A DNA stretch of 17,752 bases from Candidatus Rifleibacteriota bacterium. Lineage in GTDB: Bacteria; Vulcanimicrobiota; Xenobia; Xenobiales; Xenobiaceae. The first letter of the stretch is position 1. Each line of letters opens with the position of its first letter. Below the pieces are notes generated by a model. The model did no database searches. It had not been told where the DNA came from and saw only the letters and a program-made list of their open reading frames with translations. The position numbers and the translations under genes were made by a program. Shown in pieces: positions 1 to 8,500 of the stretch. The stretch spans positions 1 to 17,752 of the forward strand of contig CAAGRW010000024.1 in assembly GCA_900772775.1 (NCBI GenBank). Direction: 5' to 3'.

Positions 1-18
1 ATTGCCGAGCGCATTTTT

Positions 19-840
19 TTAATGATAATCCATATAATCAATCAAAAAGTGGCCTAATCCATCTTCATCATTACTCGAAATAGAGACGGCAGCAGCTTCC
101 TTTACTTCCGGGGCAGCATTTCCCATAGCTACACCTAAACCCACACTCTTTAACATTTCAATGTCATTGGGACTGTCACCAAAAGCAATAGCCTCTTCGG
201 CACTAAGTCCAAAATGAGTGAGCATGGCTTCCACTCCTACAGATTTGTTGATACCGCTGGGCATAATGTCTACGCTCCAAAGACTAGAGCGGCAAACGTG
301 GAGTCCTTGAGAAGAGCTCATAAAAACATTCTCTACATTTTTGCTATGTTCAGGATCGCTAAAGAACAAAAATTTGTTAGGCTCTAAACCTGAATTGAGC
401 ACTTCTTCCAAGTTGACAGCTTCAGGTTCATGTCCCATATATTCTATCTCACGCTGGACATAATTATTTTTTATATCTTCTACAAACCAATGCTCTGGAG
501 TATACATCATCATGGCTCCGGGGATGCCGCTCTCTTTGGCAACTTGGAGCATACAACGAGCTTGTTCAATAGGAATAGTGTAATTGTGTATAATGTTGCC
601 TTCTTCGTCTACAGCCAAAGCACCATTGTAACCGACATAAGGTAAACGTTTATCAAAATAAGAGAAAAAAGGCTCAATTCCTTGAGGATGACGAGCAGAA
701 ACTAAGCAAACCTTTATACCATCTCGCAAAGCTAAATTTAAAACATGAGCTCCTAATTTGGACATTTTTCCATTGGAGCGGAGCAAGGTCAAATCCATAT
801 CGGAAAAGATTGCTTTATAGGGAAAAGTTTTTTTATTCAT
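19..840 (-). CDS. Cof-type HAD-IIB family hydrolase (sugar/nucleotide phosphatase)
   Basis: A 273-residue haloacid-dehalogenase phosphatase of the Cof/YbiV class, which is cytosolic and typically removes phosphate from sugar phosphates or cofactor intermediates. All HAD motifs are present: motif I D14-M-D16-L-T near the N-terminus (the usual Gly after the second Asp is Leu here), motif II around the LVSAR segment with its Ser, motif III Lys199 in INKSVG, and motif IV G-D222-S-P-N-D226. The C2-type cap between motifs II and III and the total length fit Cof proteins. The ATG at 840 has no good Shine-Dalgarno sequence directly upstream. Instead a well-placed GGGAGG serves a 14-codon ORF that overlaps this start, so initiation may be coupled. 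A terminator separates it from the 5'-nucleotidase gene upstream. The substrate cannot be told from the sequence. Confidence 0.9.
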   Translation of the reverse strand: MNKKTFPYKAIFSDMDLTLLRSNGKMSKLGAHVLNLALRDGIKVCLVSARHPQGIEPFFSYFDKRLPYVGYNGALAVDEEGNIIHNYTIPIEQARCMLQVAKESGIPGAMMMYTPEHWFVEDIKNNYVQREIEYMGHEPEAVNLEEVLNSGLEPNKFLFFSDPEHSKNVENVFMSSSQGLHVCRSSLWSVDIMPSGINKSVGVEAMLTHFGLSAEEAIAFGDSPNDIEMLKSVGLGVAMGNAAPEVKEAAAVSISSNDEDGLGHFLIDYMDYH

Positions 841-877
841 AGCTACACAAAAAAAACGAAAACAGGGAAAACTTCAT
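833..877 (-). CDS. possible 14-codon leader ORF ahead of the HAD gene
   Basis: An ATG at 877-875 opens a frame encoding MKFSLFSFFLCSYE. It stops with TAA at 835-833, overlapping the HAD start codon (840-838). A GGGAGG (plus-strand 882-887) lies about four bases before this ATG, whereas the HAD ATG has only a T-rich stretch before it. The arrangement would suit translational coupling. The Phe/Ser/Leu-rich composition comes from T-rich DNA, so this may be a chance ORF. Confidence 0.3.
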   Translation of the reverse strand: MKFSLFSFFLCSYE

Positions 878-961
878 AAAGCCTCCCTATCACACAATTC
901 AAAATCGAAAAACACGGGCAAAAAACAACTTTTTGTCAAAAAATGCCGCGCTTGCTTCTAC

Positions 962-1006
962 TACAGAAAAAAATAAACCCCTTCAGTTAACCTTAACCAA
1001 AGGGGT
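962..1006 (-). terminator. intrinsic terminator of the 5'-nucleotidase gene
   Basis: Arms ACCCCTT (977-983) and AAGGGGT (1000-1006) are perfectly complementary, with a further inner GTTA/TAAC pairing. On the minus strand the stem is followed by a U-rich run (complement of 965-976). It lies just after the 5'-nucleotidase stop codon. A second small hairpin, CCTCTC/GAGAGG (1008-1013 and 1019-1024), sits between the stop codon and this stem. Confidence 0.75.
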
Positions 1007-1028
1007 ACCTCTCGCCTAGAGAGGAAAA

Positions 1029-2597
1029 CTATTTATTATCGGCACCGAGCTTGACAACACGGTTGTCGGGATCGTTCTTCCAAGGACCTTCATGAGCAGA
1101 GAAGTAATTCATAAACATCTCCTGGCTGGAGCCTAAGCTTCTCATGCCGCCCAAATCTTTGAAGTTGGGCTTACGGGACATAGAAATAGTAGTAGCTACG
1201 CTATATTCACGATCGGGATCGAACTTGCTGCCATCAGCCATTCTCACATCGACAATACGCTGTCCTTCGGGCTTGCTGACATCGTAGGTATAACTGAAAC
1301 CGGAAGGAGTGCACGGACCGCGGCCGTCGTCTTTGACACGAGCTTCCATCTCTCTAAGGATGTTTCTGCCGGGCACTTTGTCAATGAGAATAGTATCTTC
1401 TTCTGTGTGAGGACAAGCATTGAACAAATCTTCGTAAGTGACTTCACCGGCGCTGACTCCACCGCGAGGGCTACGAGAGCTGACGAAACCGATATCGGCA
1501 CCACTGGCCTCACGCAAAGAATCGACATAAATCTGATTAATCTTGGCAGCTTCCCAATAGGAGAACCCTAAGTCTTCGGAAGCTTGGCCCATAACCTTGG
1601 AACCAATATGCTCTACACCAGCAGCAGCAGTTTCGATAATTGAAGATACTTCAGGGTCAGGAGCTACATTTTCATCAACAGGAATCAGACGAGCCTGAGC
1701 ACTGGCAATTTTCTTAGTGGCTAAATCGAGGCTTAAATCTACTTCGCCCACAAATTTGCCCTTGGTGCCGGACTGAACGATCAAAGTATTGCCTTCATAG
1801 TGGCCTTCTGGCAACTCGGTATGGCTGTGACCACCGACAATAACATCGATCTCAGGGAATTGCTTGGCGATTTCTTTATCTTCATCGAAACCGACGTGAG
1901 AAAGAACCATAATTACATCGGCACCGGCTTCTTTCATCTTGGGGATGTACTCTTTAAGAGTATCGGCTGAAGATCTGAAAGTAAGGCCTTCGAGTTTTTC
2001 GTCGCTTACGTAGCGAGACATATTCTCGACATCGAGACCGACCATACCAATTTTGACGCCGCCTACATCTTTGATCATGAAAGGCTCGCCATAAGTACTA
2101 CCGTCAGCATTGTTAACTATGCTAGCATTGAGAACGGGAGCCTTGGTATCGGCCAGCATATTTTGCAAATCTTGCTGTCCCCAAGCAAAATCGTGGTTGC
2201 CAGGCTCAACGGCATCAAAACCGATAGAAGCCAAACCGTCGGCCACGACACTGCCCTTGGTAAGGTAAGAAATCATGCTTCCTTCAGCCAAGTCGCCGGT
2301 ATTGAGGGTAAGCACCTCACCTGGAGCGGAGGCTTTTTCCTGTCTGAAAACAGTAGCGGCTTTGGCCAAACCGCCTACACCTTTTTCATCTACGACAGCA
2401 CCATGCAAGTCGTTGATATGAAGAAGACGCAGGGAGACAGTACCTTCCTGTTTCTCTTGAGAATTGATAGAAACCTGATCGGTTACGTTGGCAGAAGCAG
2501 CCTCATTATCTTTCTTGGGAGCTACAGCGGGTGTACCTTTGGTGTACATACCGCTTATATTATTGATACTGCCGGATGAAAAGCCTTGAATTTCCAC
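1029..2597 (-). CDS. 5'-nucleotidase / 2',3'-cyclic phosphodiesterase family metallophosphoesterase
   Basis: A 522-residue two-domain phosphoesterase of the UshA/YfkN type that hydrolyses nucleotide 5'-phosphates or related esters with a dinuclear metal centre. The N-terminal calcineurin-like domain shows HINDLHG (Asp63, His65), NTGDL, GNHDF (Asn134, His135) and GGHSH (His257, His259), the canonical metal ligands in order. The C-terminal substrate-binding domain, from about residue 330, contains the SRSPRGG and DLFNACPH segments typical of the family. Translation starts at a GTG (2597-2595) with AAGGGG upstream at suitable spacing. The first ~53 residues are a Ser/Gly/Asn/Lys-rich extension with no hydrophobic signal peptide, which is unusual because most relatives are exported. 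It is monocistronic, with its own candidate promoter and terminator. The exact substrate is undetermined. Confidence 0.9.
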   Translation of the reverse strand: MEIQGFSSGSINNISGMYTKGTPAVAPKKDNEAASANVTDQVSINSQEKQEGTVSLRLLHINDLHGAVVDEKGVGGLAKAATVFRQEKASAPGEVLTLNTGDLAEGSMISYLTKGSVVADGLASIGFDAVEPGNHDFAWGQQDLQNMLADTKAPVLNASIVNNADGSTYGEPFMIKDVGGVKIGMVGLDVENMSRYVSDEKLEGLTFRSSADTLKEYIPKMKEAGADVIMVLSHVGFDEDKEIAKQFPEIDVIVGGHSHTELPEGHYEGNTLIVQSGTKGKFVGEVDLSLDLATKKIASAQARLIPVDENVAPDPEVSSIIETAAAGVEHIGSKVMGQASEDLGFSYWEAAKINQIYVDSLREASGADIGFVSSRSPRGGVSAGEVTYEDLFNACPHTEEDTILIDKVPGRNILREMEARVKDDGRGPCTPSGFSYTYDVSKPEGQRIVDVRMADGSKFDPDREYSVATTISMSRKPNFKDLGGMRSLGSSQEMFMNYFSAHEGPWKNDPDNRVVKLGADNK

Positions 2598-2724
2598 AGC
2601 TACAACCCCTTTTTATTCATTCTGCACTAAACAAAACTGGCAGCTCCGCGAAACGACTTCGACTCCGAGCTACTTTTGCTTCGAAACGAGAAAGCGCATG
2701 ATTAGCGGAAACTTACTTCCAACT

Positions 2725-2753
2725 ATTATACACTGAGAAAGCTTAAATGTGCA
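2725..2753 (-). promoter_or_regulatory. candidate sigma70 promoter of the 5'-nucleotidase gene
   Basis: On the minus strand a perfect -10 TATAAT (2730-2725) lies 17 bases after TGCACA (2753-2748; 4 of 6 matches to TTGACA). The predicted 5' untranslated region is about 120 bases. It contains repeated TCGTTTCG and an AGCTC/GAGCT pairing that could fold. The rest of the 223-base gap shows no convincing terminator for the serine acetyltransferase gene. Confidence 0.5.
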
Positions 2754-2820
2754 CCTTTAAAGTTAACAAATTGACAAGAAAGTTATTTTTTCCCGTTTTT
2801 TTGCCGATATAAGCCATTTT

Positions 2821-3681
2821 TTAGTTTTGATTAGCTTTACAATGTGCGGCAATTACCGTTTCACCTTCGTCAACTGAATGGGTCAACCAAACATTACCTC
2901 CAATAACGCAACGATCTCCAATGTGGGTTTCACCTCCCAAAATAGTAGCTCCAGCGTAGATAACTACGTGATTGCCTATATGAGGATGGCGGTTTATTCC
3001 CTTAACAGGATGACCATCTGGGCCTAATTCAAAACTTTTAGCGCCTAATGTTACTCCTTGGTAAAGTTTTACATGGTGGCCTATAACTGTAGTTTCTCCT
3101 ATAACAACTCCAGTGCCGTGGTCTATAAAAAAATACTTATCTATGCTCGCTCCAGGATGAATATCGATACCAGTATTCTGGTGAGCGTATTCAGTCATAA
3201 TGCGAGGGAGAATTGGTACTTTAAGCTTGTAAAGAGCGTGAGCTATACGATAGATGCTGATAGCTTCAAAACTTGGATAAGCCAACATAATTTCGTGGTT
3301 GCTTTTAGCAGCCGGATCACCATCATATGCAGCTTGAATGTCTGTATCGAGCATGTCTCTGATTTGCGGTAAAACTTTGATAACCTCAAGAGCCACAGAC
3401 TCTGCCTGCCCTATTTCCATAAGGCGATTTAAAGCTTGTTTTAATTCATAAAAAGCCCTTTGCAAGCAAAATTCCGTATGACTGATAGCTAATCCACCAC
3501 ATTCGGAACAAACCTCAAAAACTTCAGGATACATAGCAGCCCGTAAATAGCGAATAACCTCTACAAGTTGCTCTTTTAAGCCTGCATAGCTGCTCTCTTG
3601 AGTCTCAAGCTCACTGCGCTTCATCAATTTTTTGGCGACTTTTTGCAAAGGAGTAAGAATTTCTGTTCTGGATAAAGTCAT
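2821..3681 (-). CDS. cysE: serine O-acetyltransferase, EpsC/CysE type
   Basis: A 286-residue enzyme that transfers acetyl from acetyl-CoA to L-serine, giving O-acetylserine for cysteine synthesis in the cytosol. The N-terminal ~115 residues are the helical domain. The GDPAAKS and PSFEAISIYRIAH segments lead into a left-handed beta-helix of hexapeptide repeats from about residue 170. The catalytic pair is visible: Asp173 in GIDIHPGA and His188 in DHGTG, separated by 15 residues as in E. coli CysE (Asp143/His158). Later helix segments KLYQGVTLGA, VVIYAGATILGG and VIGGNVWLTHSV are highly typical. The C-terminus ends soon after the helix. Unusually, the N-terminal domain carries C58-x2-C61-x6-H68-x3-C72, which looks like a zinc site. 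The ATG at 3681 has GAGG seven bases upstream. It lies 72 bases downstream of the asparaginase gene, behind a hairpin with a U-run. Confidence 0.92.
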   Translation of the reverse strand: MTLSRTEILTPLQKVAKKLMKRSELETQESSYAGLKEQLVEVIRYLRAAMYPEVFEVCSECGGLAISHTEFCLQRAFYELKQALNRLMEIGQAESVALEVIKVLPQIRDMLDTDIQAAYDGDPAAKSNHEIMLAYPSFEAISIYRIAHALYKLKVPILPRIMTEYAHQNTGIDIHPGASIDKYFFIDHGTGVVIGETTVIGHHVKLYQGVTLGAKSFELGPDGHPVKGINRHPHIGNHVVIYAGATILGGETHIGDRCVIGGNVWLTHSVDEGETVIAAHCKANQN

Positions 3682-3691
3682 GGCCTAACCT

Positions 3692-3735
3692 CAAAAAGGG
3701 CTCACACCAAGCCCTAAACGAGCCAAGTGGAGCCC
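3692..3735 (-). terminator. terminator- or attenuator-like competing hairpins between asparaginase and serine acetyltransferase
   Basis: On the minus strand the arm at 3702-3697 (AGCCCU, then more U) can pair with the nearby arm at 3715-3710 (AGGGCU, loop of 7), or with GGGCUC at 3735-3730 plus an adjoining CAC/GUG pairing. Five U residues (3697-3693) follow, then directly the GAGG ribosome-binding site of the next gene. It could be a simple terminator after asparaginase or a conditional switch for the downstream gene. The U-run is short. Confidence 0.5.
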
Positions 3736-3753
3736 AACCCCAAAGTAAAAATA

Positions 3754-4863
3754 TTAGTCTTCGTCAATATAGCGCATAGGACCAGGATGATCGCCTATAA
3801 AAGCAGCTTGAATTTTATCAGTATCTTTTATTCCAGCAGCAATTAAAAGCTGAGTCATAATGCGAGCTTTCTGAGGAGTTAAATCGTAAGACGCATAGGT
3901 TCCGTAGTCACTATCTTTGAATTCGTGATCACGATGGACATAATTTTCAGAGATACGCGTAGAGCGAACTACAATAATACCTTTTTGAGAAGCTTGACGA
4001 CAGGCGACTAAACACTCATCGGGCATATTGCCGTCACCTACTCCAGCTATGACAATGCCCTTGGCTCCGGATTTTACGCTATTTGTAATAGCTTCAGCAG
4101 AAGCCCCAGCATACATTGATATAATATCAACTTTGGGCAAGTCTTTAAGTTTGGATATATCTACAGAAACAGGGCTTTTTAACCTAGGCTCGCTGCCTAC
4201 AAAGTAATGAGCTCGAAGATCGTCTACAAAGCCTATTGGGCCACCCATGGAAGCTTTAAAAGTATCCAAATTCCAAGTAGAGGCCTTCGTAGCATAACGA
4301 GCGCTAAAAATTCGCTCATTGTAGCAAACCAAAACTCCGCGACCAAAGGAATCGATGTCTACAGCAGTTCTGATGGCATTGAGTAAATTCTTCGGGCCAT
4401 CAGCAGAAATACTATCAGCAGGACGAGTAGATCCGACTAGCACCACAGGATTGTTTATTTGCAATACCTGATCGAGAAAAAAAGCCGTTTCTTCTAAAGT
4501 ATCAGTTCCGTGAGTAATGACAAAGGCGTCAGCCTCGTTGTTTTTGACGGCTTTCTGAATGCGCTCAGCTAAAATCTTCCAAACCGCAAAATTCATATTT
4601 TGACTGGAGATATTAACCGTTTGTTCCATTTCCAAATGGACTTCAAGTTGCTGAACGCCTGGCAAGCTAGCTACAATTTCTTGTACTCCAAGCTTGGCAG
4701 CCGAATAGCCGGTGGCAGAGTTACCGTTAGAAGCACCGGCGATAGTACCACCGGTACCTAAAATAAGTACTCTGGGCATGGTCCCGGCTTGGGTGCTTAA
4801 AGTTAAGCACAAAGCCAAAAGAAAGATTACAACACTTAGACGAGAGAGCGACTTAGAATTCAT
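3754..4863 (-). CDS. ansB: L-asparaginase, type II (exported)
   Basis: A 369-residue L-asparaginase that hydrolyses asparagine to aspartate and ammonia. From the ATG at 4863 the protein begins with a classical Sec signal peptide: MNSKSLSR, a hydrophobic stretch to about residue 22, then a likely cleavage after STQA near residue 26, pointing to the periplasm. Active-site elements are TGGTIA (nucleophile Thr40) and HGTDT (Thr120, Asp121), plus SADGPKNL and GVGDGNMP, as in E. coli AnsB. A longer frame starts at a TTG (4884), but that TTG has no ribosome-binding site and would bury the signal peptide, so I prefer the ATG. The start overlaps the end of the upstream YbjN-like gene by 11 bases, indicating co-transcription and probably translational coupling. 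The symbol rests on similarity to AnsB rather than on substrate data. Confidence 0.9.
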   Translation of the reverse strand: MNSKSLSRLSVVIFLLALCLTLSTQAGTMPRVLILGTGGTIAGASNGNSATGYSAAKLGVQEIVASLPGVQQLEVHLEMEQTVNISSQNMNFAVWKILAERIQKAVKNNEADAFVITHGTDTLEETAFFLDQVLQINNPVVLVGSTRPADSISADGPKNLLNAIRTAVDIDSFGRGVLVCYNERIFSARYATKASTWNLDTFKASMGGPIGFVDDLRAHYFVGSEPRLKSPVSVDISKLKDLPKVDIISMYAGASAEAITNSVKSGAKGIVIAGVGDGNMPDECLVACRQASQKGIIVVRSTRISENYVHRDHEFKDSDYGTYASYDLTPQKARIMTQLLIAAGIKDTDKIQAAFIGDHPGPMRYIDED

Positions 4864-5368
4864 CTTTGCCAAGCTTTTCTTCAAACAAATCAGCTGCCAA
4901 AGCTACAGCCATCACACCAGCGCGGAAAGCCTTAGGAGTAACTTCTTCTAATAAAGTCTCGAAGGAAGCTATAACCATAATATCTTCCTCATTTTCAATT
5001 AAAGCATAACTGGCAAAATTGATACGCTCGTTGGCTCTAAGCAAACGATAAGAGAGCTCGGGTAACTTGTCGGCAATCTCAGCTCTTTTAACTTTCATGC
5101 AAGGAGAAAATATTCCTAATACGGGCATATTGTGATTGATGGTCTTGTCGCGGACAATAACACCTTGCAAACGCTCATTATCAAACTTTACACCTATAAA
5201 AAGATGCATATATTCAATCTCAAGCTGACTTTGCAAACCTGCTTCCGAAGCGATAGAGGCAGCCTTTTTCAATACATCTAAGCTGAACTGTTCCTGAGAA
5301 GTAAGCTCTTTTGAGGCGCCCTCAGCCACTTCTTTGACTTCGTTTTTTGCAACTTCTTCTGCTACCAT
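4853..5368 (-). CDS. small acidic protein, possibly YbjN-like fold
   Basis: A 171-residue protein that I cannot assign firmly. The first ~28 residues are charged and probably disordered. From about residue 30 the pattern is an amphipathic helix, beta strands (EYMHLFIGVKF, GVIVRD), a helix, and then INFASYALIENEEDIMVIASF followed by a C-terminal helix. This is the layout of YbjN and type III chaperone-like domains, in which a short strand pair carrying Asn/Phe precedes acidic hydrophobic strands and a final helix. There is no signal peptide or membrane segment. AGGAG lies about ten bases before the ATG at 5368. The end overlaps the asparaginase gene by 11 bases, so it is the first gene of that operon. 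Family membership is inferred from pattern only. Confidence 0.6.
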   Translation of the reverse strand: MVAEEVAKNEVKEVAEGASKELTSQEQFSLDVLKKAASIASEAGLQSQLEIEYMHLFIGVKFDNERLQGVIVRDKTINHNMPVLGIFSPCMKVKRAEIADKLPELSYRLLRANERINFASYALIENEEDIMVIASFETLLEEVTPKAFRAGVMAVALAADLFEEKLGKDEF

Positions 5369-5483
5369 AACTCAAAAACTCTCCTATCGAAAAACTGGCT
5401 CAAAGACTGACAAAAATCCCAAACCTCTTATATTTTCGCTTCTGAAAAAAAATATCTTGCCAACAAAAGAAGTAGACACATGA

Positions 5484-5544
5484 ACAAAAAAAAGATTGGG
5501 AAGTTTTTTGTACTTCACCTGTTGTCCAAAAACTTCCCAATCTT
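5484..5544 (-). terminator. strong intrinsic terminator of the giant TPR gene
   Basis: An inverted repeat of about 18 base pairs (5492-5510 with 5527-5544, one bulged base) surrounds a 16-base loop. It is followed on the minus strand by a run of eight or more U. It begins 24 bases after the TPR stop codon, so it isolates that gene from the YbjN-like/asparaginase operon. The remaining ~115 bases up to the YbjN-like start (5369-5483) show no convincing promoter beyond an AT-rich tract with a TATAAG. Confidence 0.88.
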
Positions 5545-5567
5545 ATAGCGTCCATTCAAAAGATGAA

Positions 5568-8500
5568 CTATTTCTTGCCCTTCTTTTTCTTACCGCCGGA
5601 CTTGCCTTTTCCCTTGGTTTTAGGCTCTTTTTTAGCTTTAGCTTCGGTTTCTTCTTTAGCTTTGGCTTCAGCTTCTTCTTTAGCCTTGGCTTCAGCTTCT
5701 TCCTTAGCCTTGGCTTCAGCTTCTTCCTTAGCCTTGGCTTCAGCTTCTTCCTTAGCTCTGGCTTCGGCTTCTTCTTTAGCCTTTGCTTCGGCTTCTTCCT
5801 TAGCTCTGGCTTCAGCTTCTTCCTTAGCTTTGGCTTCAGCTTCTAAGCTGATGATCAGAGGATGTGTAGCATCAAGCTCTTTAAGACCATCGACTAATTG
5901 AGCAATACGCTCAGAATAATCGTCGGCGTAATATTGACGATACAATTCAATAAGCTTGGCCATTAAATCGGCACCGGCTTTTTCTTCACTAACGATCTGT
6001 TCTATCAGTCTAATAGAAGCATCCGGTTTGCCAATTTTAACGTAATCTTCAGCCATTTGGCTGACTACTTCCAAGCCGGCTCCCAAACGAAGAGCACGTC
6101 GCAAGCATACAATAGCCAACGGAAGTTTATCTACTACAGTATAAGCTTGCGCCAGGAGAATTTGCAAAGCGAAACTTTCAGGCTTACTTGAAGCTAAGTT
6201 GCGATAGAAATCGATATAACCAAACGGTTTAGCTTCTTTAGGATCTTCGCTGTTGATTTTGAAGACTTGCAATATAGCTTCTTTGGCCCTAATGTTGCTA
6301 GGTTCGATAGCCAGTTGAGCTTTGTAAGAAGCCAGAGCTTCTTCAAGATCGCCTTCACGAACTTGCTTATCAGCCAAATCAAGGCGCAATTCCTCAAGTT
6401 TATTGACAATTTTTTCATCATCAGGTTTGTACTTGAGAGCTTCTTCGTAACGCTCGATAGCCAAAGCAGGAGCATCATCGAAGCGAGCCAATTCGGCCAA
6501 TTGAGAGTAGCAATTGTGTAAGCCAATCTTAGCTTTCTCATCCTGGTTAAGATTGAAAGCTTCTAAGAAAGCTTGTAATGCATCTTCGATTGAAGAAGCC
6601 TCTTCGAATTGAGTTCCCAAAACAACCAGCTGGGCAGACAGGCGATCTTTAGCTCCAGCGAAATTGGGAGCAGCAGCCAAAAGCTTGCGCAATACTTCAA
6701 TAGCTTGTCTAGTTTCGTACTGTTTTTCCAAAGACTGAGCCCAGCGATCGTAAGTCTCAATCTTACATTCTTCTATGCTGCCTTTGACAGAATAGTGTTC
6801 TTCACACTCGCAACAAACAGCTACAGCACTTTCGTAGCGGTCATTTTGAAGTAAAGTTCCGGCCCATTGAGTGTAAAGCTCAACTATTTGTTCAGTAGCT
6901 TCGACTGACTTAGGCAAATAGTTCAAAATGCCGGCCATAACATCTATGGCTTCACGGTAGGCCGCTTGTTCAACAAACGAACTGGACCATTTCTTATAAA
7001 CGTCTAAGAAGCAATCTTCCAAGCCTTCTGCTTCAGGGGCAAAATTTTGCAACTTGGCAAGTTGTTGAACTGCTTCAGCGTAATGACCAGCTTTTTCCTC
7101 ACTTTCAGACCACAGCTTGTAAATGCGTATAATCTCTGCCACACCGGCTTCGAAGTCGGGATCAAGCTGGTTGAAGCGACGCATAACGGTGACTGCACCC
7201 ACATAATCGCCATCTTTCTCCGAAGCTTTGGCTTTGTTGCTGAAAATAGCGAACTTGCGCTTGCGTATCTCTTGCAAACCAGGTTCACGCTTAGCCAAGC
7301 TATCCAAAACAGCAGCGGCGGCTTGGATGTGATCTTCGGACGCCAAAGCATCAGCCCAACGATAATGTAAGGAGCGCAACTTCACTTGCAATTCATCACT
7401 GGCTCCGATATCGCCAACCAATTCATCAATAACCTTAATGGCTTCTTCGTATTCGCCACTTTCAGCCAATTCATCAGCCCAAGTAAGAGCAATGCGACGC
7501 TCGTATTCGCTCGTCTCGGCTAAATCGGGGAAACGATTCCTAAATTGTCTGACAATATCAATGGCGTCTGAATAAGCTCCCAAAGCTTCTTCGTAGCGAA
7601 TCCAGCATCCGTATAAGCGCTTAATATTGTCTAAGCTGGCTGTATGCTCAGGATCGTGATTGTAGTGATGTTCGCAAGCGATAATTGCCCCAGCAAAGTC
7701 GTCGGCATTTTCTTTAACATCTACCCAGTAGTTGTAAAGGCGCTCAATTTCAGCCTTAATGGAGACCTCTTCAGGCTGTAACTTAGCCAATTTGGAAAGG
7801 CAAGAAATAGCTTCTGAGTAGCTGCCATTGTTCTCATAACTTTCAGCCCAAGACTTATATAAGCGCGAAACTTGTTCGCGAACTTCTTGATCGTCATCCA
7901 CACTGGCAGCCCAATGTTTGGCCACAGAAATGGCCTCTTCGTAACACCCATCCTGTTCCAAAGAATTAAGCCAAGCGCTATAGAGACGAGCAATATGTTC
8001 ATTGGCAATATGCTCGGAGCTCTTGCACTCGGAGGCCAAACCTCTGTAAGCCTTAATGGCATCTTCGTAGAGACCATCAGCGGCCAATTCCTTAGTTCTG
8101 GATTCATAAAGTTTGACTAATTCGTCTACGCAAGCCTGAGCCGAAGGATATTCGCTCAAAGTCTGACGTACAACTTTGACAGCTTCGTCGAACTTATTCT
8201 GACTTTCCAAATAACGGCTCCAACGCACGGACAAGTTGATAATATATTCGGCCACTTGAGTATTGTCAGGTTGTTCTTTAGCCAAATGATGCAACAACTT
8301 GTCAGCATCGCTGTACATACCATCTTCGACCATTTCTTCACTCCAGCGCGAGTAAACGGCCATGATAGACTTATCAATAGGTTCAGCGAAGCTGCGTTTA
8401 GCGTAGTTTTTGTAAATTTTGATAGCTTGTTCATACTGACCGCTGCTAAGCTGCTCTTGAGCCCAGTCTTGAACCAAGCGGCTGATTTCTGACTCGGCAG

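Noticed and set aside
1008..1024. Second independent terminator after the 5'-nucleotidase
   Set aside because: The CCTCTC/GAGAGG stem has no U-run after it; the stem at 977-1006 does.
2754..2820. Terminator for the serine acetyltransferase
   Set aside because: The region is A/T-rich but I found no stem next to a U-run on the minus strand.
4864..4884. TTG start giving a seven-residue longer asparaginase
   Set aside because: It has no ribosome-binding site, increases the overlap with the upstream gene to 32 bases and displaces the signal peptide from the N-terminus.
5628..5845. CRISPR-like array
   Set aside because: The 24-base units are contiguous with no unique spacers and lie in frame within a coding gene.
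5496..5901. Long plus-strand frames of Phe/Ser/Leu- or Ala/Ser/Leu-rich sequence
   Set aside because: They are the reverse complement of the 24-base repeat of the TPR gene, whose period keeps every frame open. There is no ribosome-binding site and the composition is artificial.
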